Shown here: one piece after another, positions 8,812-17,198 of the stretch
Numbering within the stretch: the first letter of the stretch is position 1
Layout: the number at the start of each line of letters is the position of its first letter
Origin: Pseudophaeobacter sp. EL27
GTDB taxonomy: Bacteria > Pseudomonadota > Alphaproteobacteria > Rhodobacterales > Rhodobacteraceae
Assembly: GCF_900313025.1 (NCBI RefSeq)
Contig: NZ_OMPQ01000004.1
Coordinates: 125,606-189,605, forward strand
DNA length: 64,000 nt
Direction of reading: 5' to 3'
Notes under the pieces: model-generated
Databases searched by the model: none
The model's input: only the letters and a program-made list of their open reading frames with translations
What the model was told of the DNA's origin: nothing
Made by a program: the position numbers and the translations under genes

Positions 8812-9054
8812 CCCATCGGTTTAGGAACACACCGCACTAGTACCGCACCTCCTCATACACTGGGACGCCCTCAAAGTTCTCCCAATAGACGCCAACCGCG
8901 CGGAAGTTGATATTGGGGCAATCCCCACCCCGCCGAACGCGGTGGACTGCGGACTGCGGCGGTGCATTCCAAGACAATGATCGGATCGGCAGAGACCTGT
9001 CCGTCGTCAGATTTTTTGGGTCCAAAGGCGGCCTAAACTAAGCGAGAGTTTGGC
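8812..9054 (-). other. Intergenic with a possible gene-end relic (8837-9025, minus)
   Basis: On the minus strand a frame of 62 codons runs from TTG 9025 to 8837 and ends in a protein-like tail (VGVYWENFEGVPVYEEVRY). It is preceded by an in-frame TAG five codons upstream and has no ribosome site, so if it is coding it is the truncated 3' end of an unrecognised gene. Nothing else is seen here. Confidence 0.3.
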
Positions 9055-9279
9055 TCATCTGGTTGATTTGACTATGCTGCGCGTTGCCTGTGATACCTCA
9101 AAGTACTTCAACACGGTGGCTAGAAGATGGGTGTGATTACCGTCAACCGCTTCTAAAAGAAATTCTTGAATATCTGCCAGAGATACCTGTGACTGTCTGG
9201 CGGCCCTTTGACACCGGGCGAGAATATCGAACGCGTTGTCGCTACAGGTGGTCAAGTCGATTTGTGCCATTTTCTTCAT
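9055..9279 (-). CDS. Small hypothetical protein, 74 aa
   Basis: A well-formed small gene: AAGGAG at 9288-9293 sits 8 bases before ATG 9279. The 74-residue product is mostly helical, with the segment VSLADIQEFLLEAVDGNHTH and two cysteines (positions 12 and 23). No signal peptide or membrane segment is present. I do not recognise the family. It lies alone between the toxin-antitoxin pair and a nuclease relic. The strong ribosome site argues that it is expressed; a function cannot be given. Confidence 0.55.
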   Translation of the reverse strand: MKKMAQIDLTTCSDNAFDILARCQRAARQSQVSLADIQEFLLEAVDGNHTHLLATVLKYFEVSQATRSIVKSTR

Positions 9280-9621
9280 GCATGGAGCTCCTTATATAAC
9301 TGTTTGTGAACACTTTTCTATCACTGGGATGTTTCGCTAAGATTTAGAGAACCCTGAAGATGAAGATAGGACGCTAGTCGATCACAAGTAGGTTTTCGTG
9401 TTCGAAGAGGAATTGGCGGCTTGTGACAGCGTTATTCAACAGGGGCGGGATGCTGACCTTCGCTGCGCTCACCACGAAGGTCAGCAACACGAACGAAGCA
9501 AGGTGTGAACCGCTCTTTGGAGAGCGAAATCTATTGATGAGTTGATCCGGGAGCGGTCATTGGTTTTGCGTAATACGAACGGCAGCAACGGGCCGATAGC
9601 AGCTTTGGGTGAGGCGGCGAA
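9280..9621. other. Intergenic with one strong stem-loop
   Basis: No supportable gene. A perfect 11-base inverted repeat, GCTGACCTTCG (9452-9462) and CGAAGGTCAGC (9475-9485) with a 12-base loop, is the only structure. It lacks a T-run, so a terminator is not proven. The segment upstream of the 74-aa gene (9294-9350) would carry its promoter. Confidence 0.4.
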
Positions 9622-9996
9622 CTAAATCTCCACAGGCAGTTCTGTTGCATCAATCTCAGCGAGACGTTCGGAAAGTTCCTTTCTCTTCGCCAAAGTCTCG
9701 TAAAATTCCTGAGCTTCAATATCGGTATGAAAATCCGCGTCAGGTGCTAGTCGCTGCACAGCTTCTTCGACCTCGGCTAGGGTCACTCGAAAGAACTCCT
9801 TGCGCATATTTGCTGCGTTAATCCGTTGGTCGGAAAACTTGGTGTGCAAGGCGGCTTCAAGTGCAGGTGCCTCTTCGGAGTATATCATCGCATGCGTATC
9901 GAACAAAAACGGCACTGACGCATCGCCCAACTCACGTACACGGTCAGAGGGGTCCAGCCTTCTTGTTAGGCCAATCTTTACAACATCTCCCCAATC
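9622..9996 (-). pseudogene. C-terminal remnant of a GIY-YIG (T5orf172-type) nuclease
   Basis: The frame opens immediately after a TAG at 9997-9999 and runs 125 codons to 9622. Its first residues read WGDVVKIGLTRRLDPSDRVR, then ELGDASVPFLFDTHAMIYSE and LHTKFSDQRINAANMRKEFF, which is the second half of the T5orf172/Mug113 GIY-YIG domain (the KIG-x-T segment, conserved Arg and conserved Glu). The GIY and YIG strands and everything N-terminal are gone, and there is no start codon with a ribosome site (only an internal TTG at 9930). It is therefore a truncated relic of a roughly 350-500 residue protein. Catalysis is not expected. Confidence 0.75.
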
Positions 9997-10025
9997 CTAC
10001 AATTAGTTGCCATGTTAATTACCTA

Positions 10026-10083
10026 TTGACAGCATCAAACCGCCAAGGTTAACCTTTCTTTAGTTAACATGTGAAGGTTGAGG
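10026..10083 (+). promoter_or_regulatory. Putative hpa operon promoter with palindrome AAGGTTAACCTT
   Basis: TTGACA (10026-10031) is a consensus -35. Seventeen bases on, where the -10 should be, lies the perfect 12-base palindrome AAGGTTAACCTT (10045-10056), and a second GTTAAC follows at 10063-10068. Palindromes over a promoter fit repression by a MarR-type HpaR, but no such gene lies in the window. AAGG (10074-10077) is the ribosome site for hpaF, 7 bases before ATG 10085. Confidence 0.45.
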
Positions 10084-10084
10084 A

Positions 10085-10489
10085 ATGCCCCATTTTCAGA
10101 TTGAATACTCGGAAAACCTGGAGCGACGTGTCGATATTTCTGCCCTCTGCGAACATATTCGCGCCCAGGCTGCTGAAATCGACACCTTTTCGCTGGCAGG
10201 CATCCGCGTCCGTGCCACCCGTGTTGATCACTATGCAATTGCAGACGGTAATCCGAAGCACGGTTTCATCGATATCTCTATCCGACTGCGTGCAGGCCGC
10301 GCGCCCGAAGTGAAACAAGAGGCAACACGGCGCATCTTCGACGCTGCACAGAGCTTTCTTGCCCCGGTCATGGCCACGCATTCCATCGCCCTCTCGCTCG
10401 AGATGCGTGATATCGATCCCGACCTTTCTCCAAAAACCGGCTCCATCCGCGACCATCTCGACCACCCTTCGCAGGAGGTATCCTCATGA
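10085..10489 (+). CDS. hpaF: 5-carboxymethyl-2-hydroxymuconate delta-isomerase
   Basis: 134 residues, the usual size of this family. It isomerises 5-carboxymethyl-2-hydroxymuconate to 5-oxo-pent-3-ene-1,2,5-tricarboxylate in the cytosolic homoprotocatechuate meta-cleavage pathway. The mature N terminus PHFQIEYSENL gives the catalytic Pro (residue 2) of the tautomerase-like fold once Met is removed. It overlaps hpaE by 4 bases (ATGA) and leads the operon hpaF-E-D-G-H-I. Confidence 0.93.
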   Translation: MPHFQIEYSENLERRVDISALCEHIRAQAAEIDTFSLAGIRVRATRVDHYAIADGNPKHGFIDISIRLRAGRAPEVKQEATRRIFDAAQSFLAPVMATHSIALSLEMRDIDPDLSPKTGSIRDHLDHPSQEVSS

Positions 10490-12000
10490 CCGCTCTGAAC
10501 GACAATATTTCCAAACTCAGCAAGCTCCTGGCCCGCTTTCAGGAAGCTGGCATCCAGAACCGGATCGCAGGTGAGGACCGCCCCGGGTCTGCTGGCACTT
10601 TCCAATCAACCTCCCCCGTGGACAAATCGATGATCTGCGATGTGGCGCGTGGCACAGACGTCGATATCGATGCAGCCGCAGAAGCAGCCAAAATCGCTTT
10701 TCCCGCTTGGCGCGACATGCCCGCAACCGAGCGCAAAAAGATCTTGCTTCGCGTTGCCGAAGGTATCGAGGCCCGTGCCGAAGAAATCGCACTATGCGAA
10801 TGCTGGGACACTGGTCAGACCCTGAAATTCATGTCCAAGGCTGCCCTGCGCGGCGCCGAAAACTTCCGCTATTTTGCCGACCAAGTGGTGCAGGCCCGCG
10901 ACGGCCAGCACCTGCAGTCCCCCACATTGATGAATATCACAACCCGCAAACCGATCGGTCCGGTAGGCGTCATCACCCCCTGGAACACTCCCTTCATGCT
11001 GTCGACCTGGAAGATCGCCCCGGCGCTGGCTGCTGGCTGCACCGTGGTCCACAAACCCGCCGAAGACAGCCCGCTGACCGCCCGCCTGCTGGTCGAAATC
11101 GCCGAAGAAGCGGGGCTGCCCCCCGGCGTGCTCAACACCGTCAACGGCTTCGGCCATGACGCGGGCAAACGCCTCACCGAACACCCCGCCATCAAGGCCA
11201 TTGCCTTTGTCGGCGAAAGCCGCACGGGCTCCATTATCACCAAGCAGGGTGCAGATACCTTGAAACGCATGCATCTGGAATTGGGCGGAAAAAACCCGGT
11301 CATCGTCTTTGACGACGCCGATCTCGACCGCGCGCTGGATGCGGTGATCTTCATGATCTTTTCCATCAACGGCGAACGCTGCACCTCCTCTTCGCGCCTA
11401 CTGGTGCAGGATACTATCCGCGCAGAGTTCGAGGCCAGGCTGGTTGAACGCATCAACACTATCAAAGTCGGCCACCCGCTTGATCCCGCCAGCGAAATTG
11501 GCCCTCTGATCAGCGAGGAACACTACAACAAGGTGACCTCCTATTTTGACATCGCAGTCGAAGACGGCGCCACCATCGCTGCTGGCGGAACCAAACTGGG
11601 CGATGAGGGCTATTTTGTCCGCCCCACCCTCTTCACAGAGGCCAACAACAAGATGCGCATCGCCCAGGAAGAAATCTTTGGCCCCGTCCTCACCTCCATC
11701 CCCTTCAGCACCGAGGAAGAAGCGCTGGAGCTGGCCAATGACACCCAATACGGGCTCACCGGCTATCTCTGGACCAGCGATCTCACCCGCGCCCTGCGTT
11801 TCACCGACCAGCTCGAAGCCGGAATGATCTGGGTGAACTCGGAGAACGTCCGCCACCTGCCCACCCCCTTTGGCGGCGTCAAAGCCAGCGGCATCGGTCG
11901 CGACGGCGGCGACTGGAGTTTTGACTTCTACATGGAGCAAAAACACATCGGCTTTGCCACTGGTCAGCACAAAATCACCCGCCTGGGCGCCTCTACCTGA
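10486..12000 (+). CDS. hpaE: 5-carboxymethyl-2-hydroxymuconate semialdehyde dehydrogenase
   Basis: 504-residue ALDH-superfamily enzyme that oxidises the ring-cleavage product CHMS to the dicarboxylate with NAD. The catalytic Cys is C299 in INGERCTSSS, and the general base is E265 in LELGGK. TPWNTPFML and the C-terminal NSENVRHLPTPFGG motif are the cofactor and substrate regions. A GGAGG ribosome site precedes the ATG, which overlaps the hpaF stop. The length is normal for HpaE (about 490-505). Placement between hpaF and hpaD makes the substrate assignment firm. Confidence 0.95.
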   Translation: MTALNDNISKLSKLLARFQEAGIQNRIAGEDRPGSAGTFQSTSPVDKSMICDVARGTDVDIDAAAEAAKIAFPAWRDMPATERKKILLRVAEGIEARAEEIALCECWDTGQTLKFMSKAALRGAENFRYFADQVVQARDGQHLQSPTLMNITTRKPIGPVGVITPWNTPFMLSTWKIAPALAAGCTVVHKPAEDSPLTARLLVEIAEEAGLPPGVLNTVNGFGHDAGKRLTEHPAIKAIAFVGESRTGSIITKQGADTLKRMHLELGGKNPVIVFDDADLDRALDAVIFMIFSINGERCTSSSRLLVQDTIRAEFEARLVERINTIKVGHPLDPASEIGPLISEEHYNKVTSYFDIAVEDGATIAAGGTKLGDEGYFVRPTLFTEANNKMRIAQEEIFGPVLTSIPFSTEEEALELANDTQYGLTGYLWTSDLTRALRFTDQLEAGMIWVNSENVRHLPTPFGGVKASGIGRDGGDWSFDFYMEQKHIGFATGQHKITRLGAST

Positions 12001-12009
12001 TGACCCTAA

Positions 12010-12085
12010 CCCGGCTTCATTTGGCCAAAAATATCCCGGGGTGAGATTTCATGCTTGAAATCGAGGGGCTGGCCCCTCCCCCACC
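12010..12085. repeat. Roseobacter-type intergenic hairpin element
   Basis: The gap between hpaE and hpaD carries a phrase around TTGGCCAAAAATATCCCGGG (about 12021-12040) followed by a 6-bp stem GAGGGG/CCCCTC (12063-12078, loop CTGG). I recall very similar AAATATCCCGGGG-plus-GGGGC/GCCCC units between genes in many roseobacters. A related GAGGGGCGGATTCACC phrase recurs at 18543. Possible processing or attenuation signal; function unproven. Confidence 0.45.
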
Positions 12086-12102
12086 TTAAAAGGAGAAACC
12101 CT

Positions 12103-12954
12103 ATGGGAGAAATCGTTCTCGCCGCCAAAATGACCCATGTGCCAACCATGCTCATGTCCGAGCAGGACGGTCCCATCAAGGGCAAACGTCAGGCTGCCAT
12201 TGATGGCCACGCAGAAATTGCGCGACGCGCCAAGGCGCTCGGTGCCACCACCGTGGTAATCTGCGACACCCATTGGGTGATTAACGCAGGTTTCCACATC
12301 AACGCCAACTCCCACTTTGAGGGGCTGTTCACTTCAAATGAATTCCCCCAGTTCATTCAGAACCTTCCCTACGCCTATGACGGCAACCCCGCCCTGGGTG
12401 AGGCCATCGCCAAGGCGGCCACTGACAAGGGCGCCTATACGCTCTGTCATCAGCTCGACAGTCTGGAGCTGGAGTATGGCACCCTGGTGCCAATGCGTTT
12501 CATGGCCCGCGAACATGACATGAAGGTGGTCTCCGTTGCGGCCTGGGCCACGGTCCATGGTCACGATGAGAGCCGCATCGTCGGCGAGGCGATCCGCGAA
12601 GCCATTGAAGCCTCCGATGAAAAGGTTCTGCTGGTTGCATCCGGCTCTCTCAGCCATAAAATCTGGCCCAATAAAGACTATGCCGCCAACAATGGCACCT
12701 TTACCATCTCCTCCGAGTTCAACCGCCAGATGGACCTGCATGTGCTGGAGATGTGGAAACAGGGCGACCATGCCACCTTCCTCAAAATGCTCGGCGAATA
12801 TGCCCAGTTCTGCTGTGGCGAAGGCTCGATGCATGACACGGCGATGCTGTACGGGGCCCTTGGCTGGGACAAATACGCTGGTAAATGCGAGGTGGTGACC
12901 GAATACTTCCCTTCCTCCGGCACCGGTCAGACAAATGTGATCTTCCCGGTCTAA
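12103..12954 (+). CDS. hpaD: 3,4-dihydroxyphenylacetate 2,3-dioxygenase
   Basis: 283 residues, exactly the length of the class III (LigB-type) homoprotocatechuate extradiol dioxygenase of E. coli C. It opens the aromatic ring of homoprotocatechuate next to the diol using Fe(II) and O2. His-rich motifs near the N terminus (MTHVPTM, CDTHW, FHINANSHFEG) supply the metal and acid-base ligands of the LigB fold, and SGSLSHKIW near residue 180 is the second conserved block. The start is fixed by AAGGAG at 12089-12094. A longer frame back to 12055 would run through the hairpin and is rejected. Third gene of the hpa operon. Confidence 0.94.
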   Translation: MGEIVLAAKMTHVPTMLMSEQDGPIKGKRQAAIDGHAEIARRAKALGATTVVICDTHWVINAGFHINANSHFEGLFTSNEFPQFIQNLPYAYDGNPALGEAIAKAATDKGAYTLCHQLDSLELEYGTLVPMRFMAREHDMKVVSVAAWATVHGHDESRIVGEAIREAIEASDEKVLLVASGSLSHKIWPNKDYAANNGTFTISSEFNRQMDLHVLEMWKQGDHATFLKMLGEYAQFCCGEGSMHDTAMLYGALGWDKYAGKCEVVTEYFPSSGTGQTNVIFPV

Positions 12955-13022
12955 CCGGGCAATTCAGCAATCAACACGTTTCAGGGCAGCGCCAAGAGGG
13001 CCAGCCGTGAAGGAGGAACAAG

Positions 13023-13880
13023 ATGCGTTTTGCAACCTATACAGCCGAGGGTGAGACCTTCTACGGCGCCGTTACCGACAGGGGCATGATCGCCCTGAAT
13101 GAAGCCTGCCCACAATGGGCAACGCTTTATGATGTGATTGCCGATCATGGCCTGACAGAACTAGAGAAACTGGCCACAGGCAAGCCCGTGACCCACACGG
13201 ATTTCACCTACGAGATGGTGCTGCCCAATGCACCACGGATCCTGTGCGTTGGGGTGAACTTCCCGGATCGCAACGCCGAATACAAAGATGGCAGTACCCA
13301 GCCCAAATACATGTCGCTCTTCCCGCGCTTTGCCAGTGGCTTTACCGGCCACGGGCAAAACCTGCAGCGCCCGCCTGAAAACCACACCCTGGACTATGAG
13401 GGCGAAGTTGCCATCGTTATTGGCAAGGGTGGCCGCCGCATTGGCCAGGACGACGCCTATGACCATATCGCCGCCCTGACGCTCTGCAACGAGGGCACCA
13501 TTCGCGATTGGGTGCGGCATGCCAAATTCAACGTCACCCAGGGCAAGAACTGGGACAGGTCCGGCGCCATCGGCCCCTGGTTGGTGCCCTTTACCGACGC
13601 CAAGCAGCTGGATGACGCCCGCATCATCACCCGGGTTAACGGCGAAGTCCGTCAGGACGATGTGTTGTCGCGGATGATGTTCCCCATTCGGCGCGAGATC
13701 GAATACATCTCCACCTTCATGACGCTTCAACCTGGTGACATCATCATTACCGGCACCCCCACAGGCGCGGGCGCGCGGTTTGATCCACCACGTTACCTGA
13801 AACCCGGAGATGTGGTCGAGATCGAGGTCGAGGGCATCGGCACCCTGCGTAATGGTGTCGAGGACGAGGTGCTAGCATGA
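13023..13880 (+). CDS. hpaG: OPET decarboxylase / HHDD isomerase (FAH family)
   Basis: 285-residue fumarylacetoacetate-hydrolase-fold protein. In the hpa pathway it decarboxylates 5-oxo-pent-3-ene-1,2,5-tricarboxylate and isomerises the product to 2-oxo-hept-3-ene-1,7-dioate. Family signatures: ILCVGVNFPDRNAEY, the metal-binding DYEGEVAIVIGKGG (acidic ligands E/E/D) and the C-terminal GDIIITGTPTGAG loop. GAAGGAGG precedes ATG 13023, and the stop overlaps hpaH by 4 bases. The E. coli HpaG is a tandem duplication of about 430 residues; this is the single-domain form. Confidence 0.88.
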   Translation: MRFATYTAEGETFYGAVTDRGMIALNEACPQWATLYDVIADHGLTELEKLATGKPVTHTDFTYEMVLPNAPRILCVGVNFPDRNAEYKDGSTQPKYMSLFPRFASGFTGHGQNLQRPPENHTLDYEGEVAIVIGKGGRRIGQDDAYDHIAALTLCNEGTIRDWVRHAKFNVTQGKNWDRSGAIGPWLVPFTDAKQLDDARIITRVNGEVRQDDVLSRMMFPIRREIEYISTFMTLQPGDIIITGTPTGAGARFDPPRYLKPGDVVEIEVEGIGTLRNGVEDEVLA

Positions 13881-14677
13881 CCCCACAGGATCACGCCCAG
13901 GCCGCCGCCGACCTGCTCGAGGCCGAACAGTCAGGCGCGCAGATCGGCCTGCTCACCAAGCGCCACCCGGACATGGGCATGGATGATGCCTATGCGGTGC
14001 AAAACGCCATCTATCGCGCCAAACTGGCGGCGGGTCAAAAGGTGATCGGCTGGAAGATCGGACTGACCTCCAAGGCGATGCAATATGCGCTGAACATCGA
14101 CATCCCCGACAGCGGTATCTTGTTTGATGACATGCTGTTTGAAACCAGTGCTACCGTGCCAGCGGGCCGGTATATCCAGCCCCGCATCGAGGCCGAGATC
14201 GCCTTTGTAATGAAAGAGGCCATTGGCGGCGCCAATGTCACTCGCGATGAGGTCATTGCTGCCACGGATTACGTGACCCCCTCGATTGAGATCCTGGATA
14301 CGCGGATCCTGCGCGCCGATCCAGAGACAGGCCAGACGCGGTCTGTCTATGACACCATCAGCGATAATGCCGCCAATGCAGGTATTGTACTCGGCCGCGA
14401 GCGCCACGCCGTCGACGCCCATGATCTACGCTGGGTCGGGGCCATCACCAGCCGCAATGGCGAGGTTGAAGAAACCGGTCTAGGGGCCGGGGTTCTGAAT
14501 GATCCGGTTGAAAGCGTGGTCTGGCTGGCGCGGCGCATGGCGCAATATGGCCAGAGCATCGAACCCGGTCAGGTGATCCTGTCGGGCAGCTTTATCCGGC
14601 CCGTTGAATGCCCCACAGGTGCGGATATTCACGCGGACTTTGGCGCCTTTGGGTCGGTTGACATTCGCTTCGCCTAA
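13877..14677 (+). CDS. hpaH: 2-oxo-hept-3-ene-1,7-dioate hydratase
   Basis: 266 residues, the normal length for HpaH/MhpD-like hydratases. It adds water to 2-oxo-hept-3-ene-1,7-dioate to give 4-hydroxy-2-oxoheptanedioate, the aldolase substrate. Conserved blocks: VIGWKIGLTSKAMQ, SGILFDDMLFE, the metal-ligand region RIEAEIAFVMKE, and ILSGSFIRPVECPTGADIHADFG split over the C terminus. Coupled to hpaG (ATGA) and followed by hpaI after 42 bases. Confidence 0.94.
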   Translation: MTPQDHAQAAADLLEAEQSGAQIGLLTKRHPDMGMDDAYAVQNAIYRAKLAAGQKVIGWKIGLTSKAMQYALNIDIPDSGILFDDMLFETSATVPAGRYIQPRIEAEIAFVMKEAIGGANVTRDEVIAATDYVTPSIEILDTRILRADPETGQTRSVYDTISDNAANAGIVLGRERHAVDAHDLRWVGAITSRNGEVEETGLGAGVLNDPVESVVWLARRMAQYGQSIEPGQVILSGSFIRPVECPTGADIHADFGAFGSVDIRFA

Positions 14678-14719
14678 GGCTCCTGTAACACCAAACATTC
14701 CCGCATAAGGACATTGCTC

Positions 14720-15778
14720 ATGCCCGCCCCGCACAATCCGTTCAAAGCCGCCATGAAAGCCGGAAAGCCGCAGATGGGCTGCTGGCTGGGACTGGCTGAT
14801 CCTTATGTGGCGCAGATCAGCGCCGGGGCCGGGTTTGACTGGTTGTTGATCGATGCCGAGCATGCGCCCAATGATCTGCGCTCGATCACCGCGCAGATGC
14901 AGGTGCTGGCCGGGTTTGACAGCCATGCCATTGTCCGCCCCACCATCGGCGAGACCTGGATGATCAAACAGTATCTGGATGCCGGCGCCCAGACCCTGCT
15001 GATCCCCATGGTCGAAAGCGCCGAACAGGCGCGTGAGTTGGTACGGGCCGTCACCTATCCGCCCCATGGCATCCGCGGCGTTGGCTCTGCCTTGGCACGG
15101 GCCTCTAATTTTTCGGCTATTCCGGATTATCTGCAGACCGCAGATGCCGAGATCTGCCTGCTGGTGCAGGTGGAAAACCGCGCGGGCATGGCGGCGCTGG
15201 ATGAGATCCTGCAGGTCGAGGGCGTCGACGGGGTCTTCATCGGTCCGGCGGATCTGGCGGCTGACATGGGCTATATCGGCAATGCCGGCGCCCCCGAGGT
15301 GGAGGCAGCGGTGCTGGAGGCCATGGGCAAGATCGTCGCCTCAGGCAAGGCTAGCGGCATCTTGACCCTGGACCCTAAGATGCAGCGCGCCTGTCTGGAT
15401 GCCGGCGCCACCTTTGTGGCCACCAATATCGACGTCACGCTCTTTGCCGCTGCGATGCGTAACACCGCCAAGGCAGCGCTGGCGCTGCTGCCGGACCAGA
15501 ACGCAACGGGTGGCGCACAAACTGAAAGCGCCAGTCGTTACCTGCAACAGCTGTGCAAACACTGGTCCCATAAAGGTACGGCTGAGTTTGATGCGGATAA
15601 GGGCAGTGTGCGTTTTGCCAGCGGCAACCGGGTTGAAATGAGCGCCTCAGCCGAACAGCTGAAGATCTCCGCCACCACAGGGCCGCGTGGCGATCTGGAA
15701 CAGTGGAAGCAGGTGATTACAGATCACCTGGTGCGCTTTGCCTTCCGAGAAGAGCTGGTCATTGAATGGGCGGAATAA
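14720..15778 (+). CDS. hpaI: 4-hydroxy-2-oxoheptanedioate aldolase fused to a DUF2218-like domain
   Basis: 352 residues, about 90 more than a normal HpaI. Residues 1-258 are the class II pyruvate aldolase of the HpcH/HpaI family: DAEHAPND with catalytic H48, R73 in IVRP, the metal ligands Glu in VQVENRAG and Asp in FIGPADLAADMG. It releases pyruvate and succinate semialdehyde, closing the hpa pathway. Residues about 269-352 (ESASRYLQQLCKHWSHK... FREELVIEW) match my knowledge of the stand-alone DUF2218 family. The join is in one continuous frame with no repeat or stop. Start ATG 14720 has AAGGA at 14707-14711; a TTG two codons earlier is unlikely. Followed by a hairpin at 15787-15806. Confidence 0.9.
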   Translation: MPAPHNPFKAAMKAGKPQMGCWLGLADPYVAQISAGAGFDWLLIDAEHAPNDLRSITAQMQVLAGFDSHAIVRPTIGETWMIKQYLDAGAQTLLIPMVESAEQARELVRAVTYPPHGIRGVGSALARASNFSAIPDYLQTADAEICLLVQVENRAGMAALDEILQVEGVDGVFIGPADLAADMGYIGNAGAPEVEAAVLEAMGKIVASGKASGILTLDPKMQRACLDAGATFVATNIDVTLFAAAMRNTAKAALALLPDQNATGGAQTESASRYLQQLCKHWSHKGTAEFDADKGSVRFASGNRVEMSASAEQLKISATTGPRGDLEQWKQVITDHLVRFAFREELVIEWAE

Positions 15779-15786
15779 GCTGTCAG

Positions 15787-15806
15787 CCCCAGCGACGATG
15801 CTGGGG
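15787..15806. terminator. Hairpin between convergent hpaI and ugd
   Basis: CCCCAGC (15787-15793) pairs with GCTGGGG (15800-15806) over a 6-base loop, in the 55-base gap between two converging genes. There is no T-run on either side, so termination strength is uncertain. Its position suits a bidirectional terminator. Confidence 0.55.
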
Positions 15807-15833
15807 CGGCCGGGCTAAACTGCGTAGTAGGTT

Positions 15834-17000
15834 TTAGTCGGTACCCGACAGGTCGCGCGTAAAGATCTTGGCCTCAACATCGCGGATGTCATCAGTCACC
15901 CGATTGGCCACGATGACATCAGACACCTGCTTAAAGGCCTCCAAATCCCCCACCACAGCTGAGCCAAAAAACTCATCCTCCTGCAAGACAGGTTCATAGA
16001 CGACGACCTTGATCCCTTTGGCCTTGATCCGCTTCATGATGCCCTGGATTGAGGAACGGCGGAAATTATCCGATCCGGCCTTCATCACCAGACGGTAGAT
16101 GCCAACCACGTTGGGCGCTTTGGCGATAATCTGCTCTGCAAGGAAATCCTTCCGGGTATGGTTGGCATCCACAATTGCCCGGATGAGGTTCTGCGGCACC
16201 TCGGAGTAATTCGCCAGGAGCTGCTTCGTGTCCTTGGGCAGGCAGTAACCGCCGTAACCAAAGGAGGGATTGTTGTAATGATTGCCGATCCGGGGATCAT
16301 AGCCGATACCCTCGATGATCTGACGCGCCTCCATGCCACCCGCCATCGCATAGCTGTCCAGCTCATTAAAAAACGCCACGCGCATGGCGAGATAGGTATT
16401 GGCAAAGAGTTTGATCGCCTCGGCCTCGCTCGGATCAGTAAAGAGAACAGGCACGTCTTTCTCAACGGCGCCCTCGATCAACAAATCAGCAAATCTGCGG
16501 GCGGCTTCTTGCTGTGAGCCAACAATGATCCGCGAGGGGTGCAAGTTGTCGTAGAGCGCCTGACCTTCGCGCAGAAATTCAGGGGAGAACATCAGGTTAC
16601 TGATTCCAAGTTCGGCACGCAGTCGCTGAACAAAGCCCACAGGAATGGTGGACTTGATGACAATTGTGGCCTGCGGGTTGACCGCCAGAACCTGACCAAT
16701 CACCGCCTCAACACTGGAGGTGTCGAAATAGTTGTTATCGGTGTCATAATCGGTTGGCGTCGCAATGATCACAAACTCTGCATCACGATAGGCCGCCTCT
16801 GCGTCAAGCGTTGCTTCCAACTGCAAGGGGCTGTCGGCAAGAAAGGCCTCGAGCTCTGCATCAACGATGGGACACTCACGGGCATTGATCATATCGACCC
16901 GCTCTTTTGTCACATCCACCGCTGTTACTTGATGGTTTTGAGCTAGCAAAACCGCATTCGACAGGCCTACATATCCAATTCCAGCAACGGCAATCTTCAT
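15834..17000 (-). CDS. ugd: UDP-glucose 6-dehydrogenase
   Basis: 388 residues, the length of the short E. coli-type Ugd, which oxidises UDP-glucose to UDP-glucuronate with two NAD. The NAD site GIGYVG is at 7-12; IATPTDYD and KSTIPVGF are the family blocks; the catalytic Cys is C253 in [12 protein letters not shown], with Lys following for substrate handling. UDP-glucuronate feeds exopolysaccharide or LPS. It diverges from a second nucleotide-sugar dehydrogenase across 198 bases, which suggests a shared regulatory region for surface sugar supply, although no glycosyltransferases lie nearby. Confidence 0.93.
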   Translation of the reverse strand: MKIAVAGIGYVGLSNAVLLAQNHQVTAVDVTKERVDMINARECPIVDAELEAFLADSPLQLEATLDAEAAYRDAEFVIIATPTDYDTDNNYFDTSSVEAVIGQVLAVNPQATIVIKSTIPVGFVQRLRAELGISNLMFSPEFLREGQALYDNLHPSRIIVGSQQEAARRFADLLIEGAVEKDVPVLFTDPSEAEAIKLFANTYLAMRVAFFNELDSYAMAGGMEARQIIEGIGYDPRIGNHYNNPSFGYGGYCLPKDTKQLLANYSEVPQNLIRAIVDANHTRKDFLAEQIIAKAPNVVGIYRLVMKAGSDNFRRSSIQGIMKRIKAKGIKVVVYEPVLQEDEFFGSAVVGDLEAFKQVSDVIVANRVTDDIRDVEAKIFTRDLSGTD

Positions 17001-17198
17001 TTCACACCTACACTACTCTTCCCCATGCGGTCACGTATGTAGTCGAAATGAACAGCCAAGCCAAACCGTTAAGGACAACCCTGATCAATCGACGTGACCT
17101 TCGCTGTAGCAGGGCTGGTCGCGGACCCACCGAGTGGCTATATGAGCACTAATAAAGACGCTTTCCCATGGATCGTCACAGAAGTGCAGGAGCAAAGC

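Noticed and set aside
10792-11970. Long open frames on the minus strand across hpaE (up to about 198 codons)
   Set aside because: Antisense shadows of a high-GC gene with strong third-position bias; the plus-strand product has all ALDH motifs.
12334-12834. 166-codon minus-strand frame inside hpaD
   Set aside because: No ribosome site and no recognisable product; shadow of hpaD.
17094-17198. Longer start for the TviB-like dehydrogenase
   Set aside because: The extra 35 residues precede the conserved N-terminal NAD motif and lack homology; AGGAG before 17199 decides the start.
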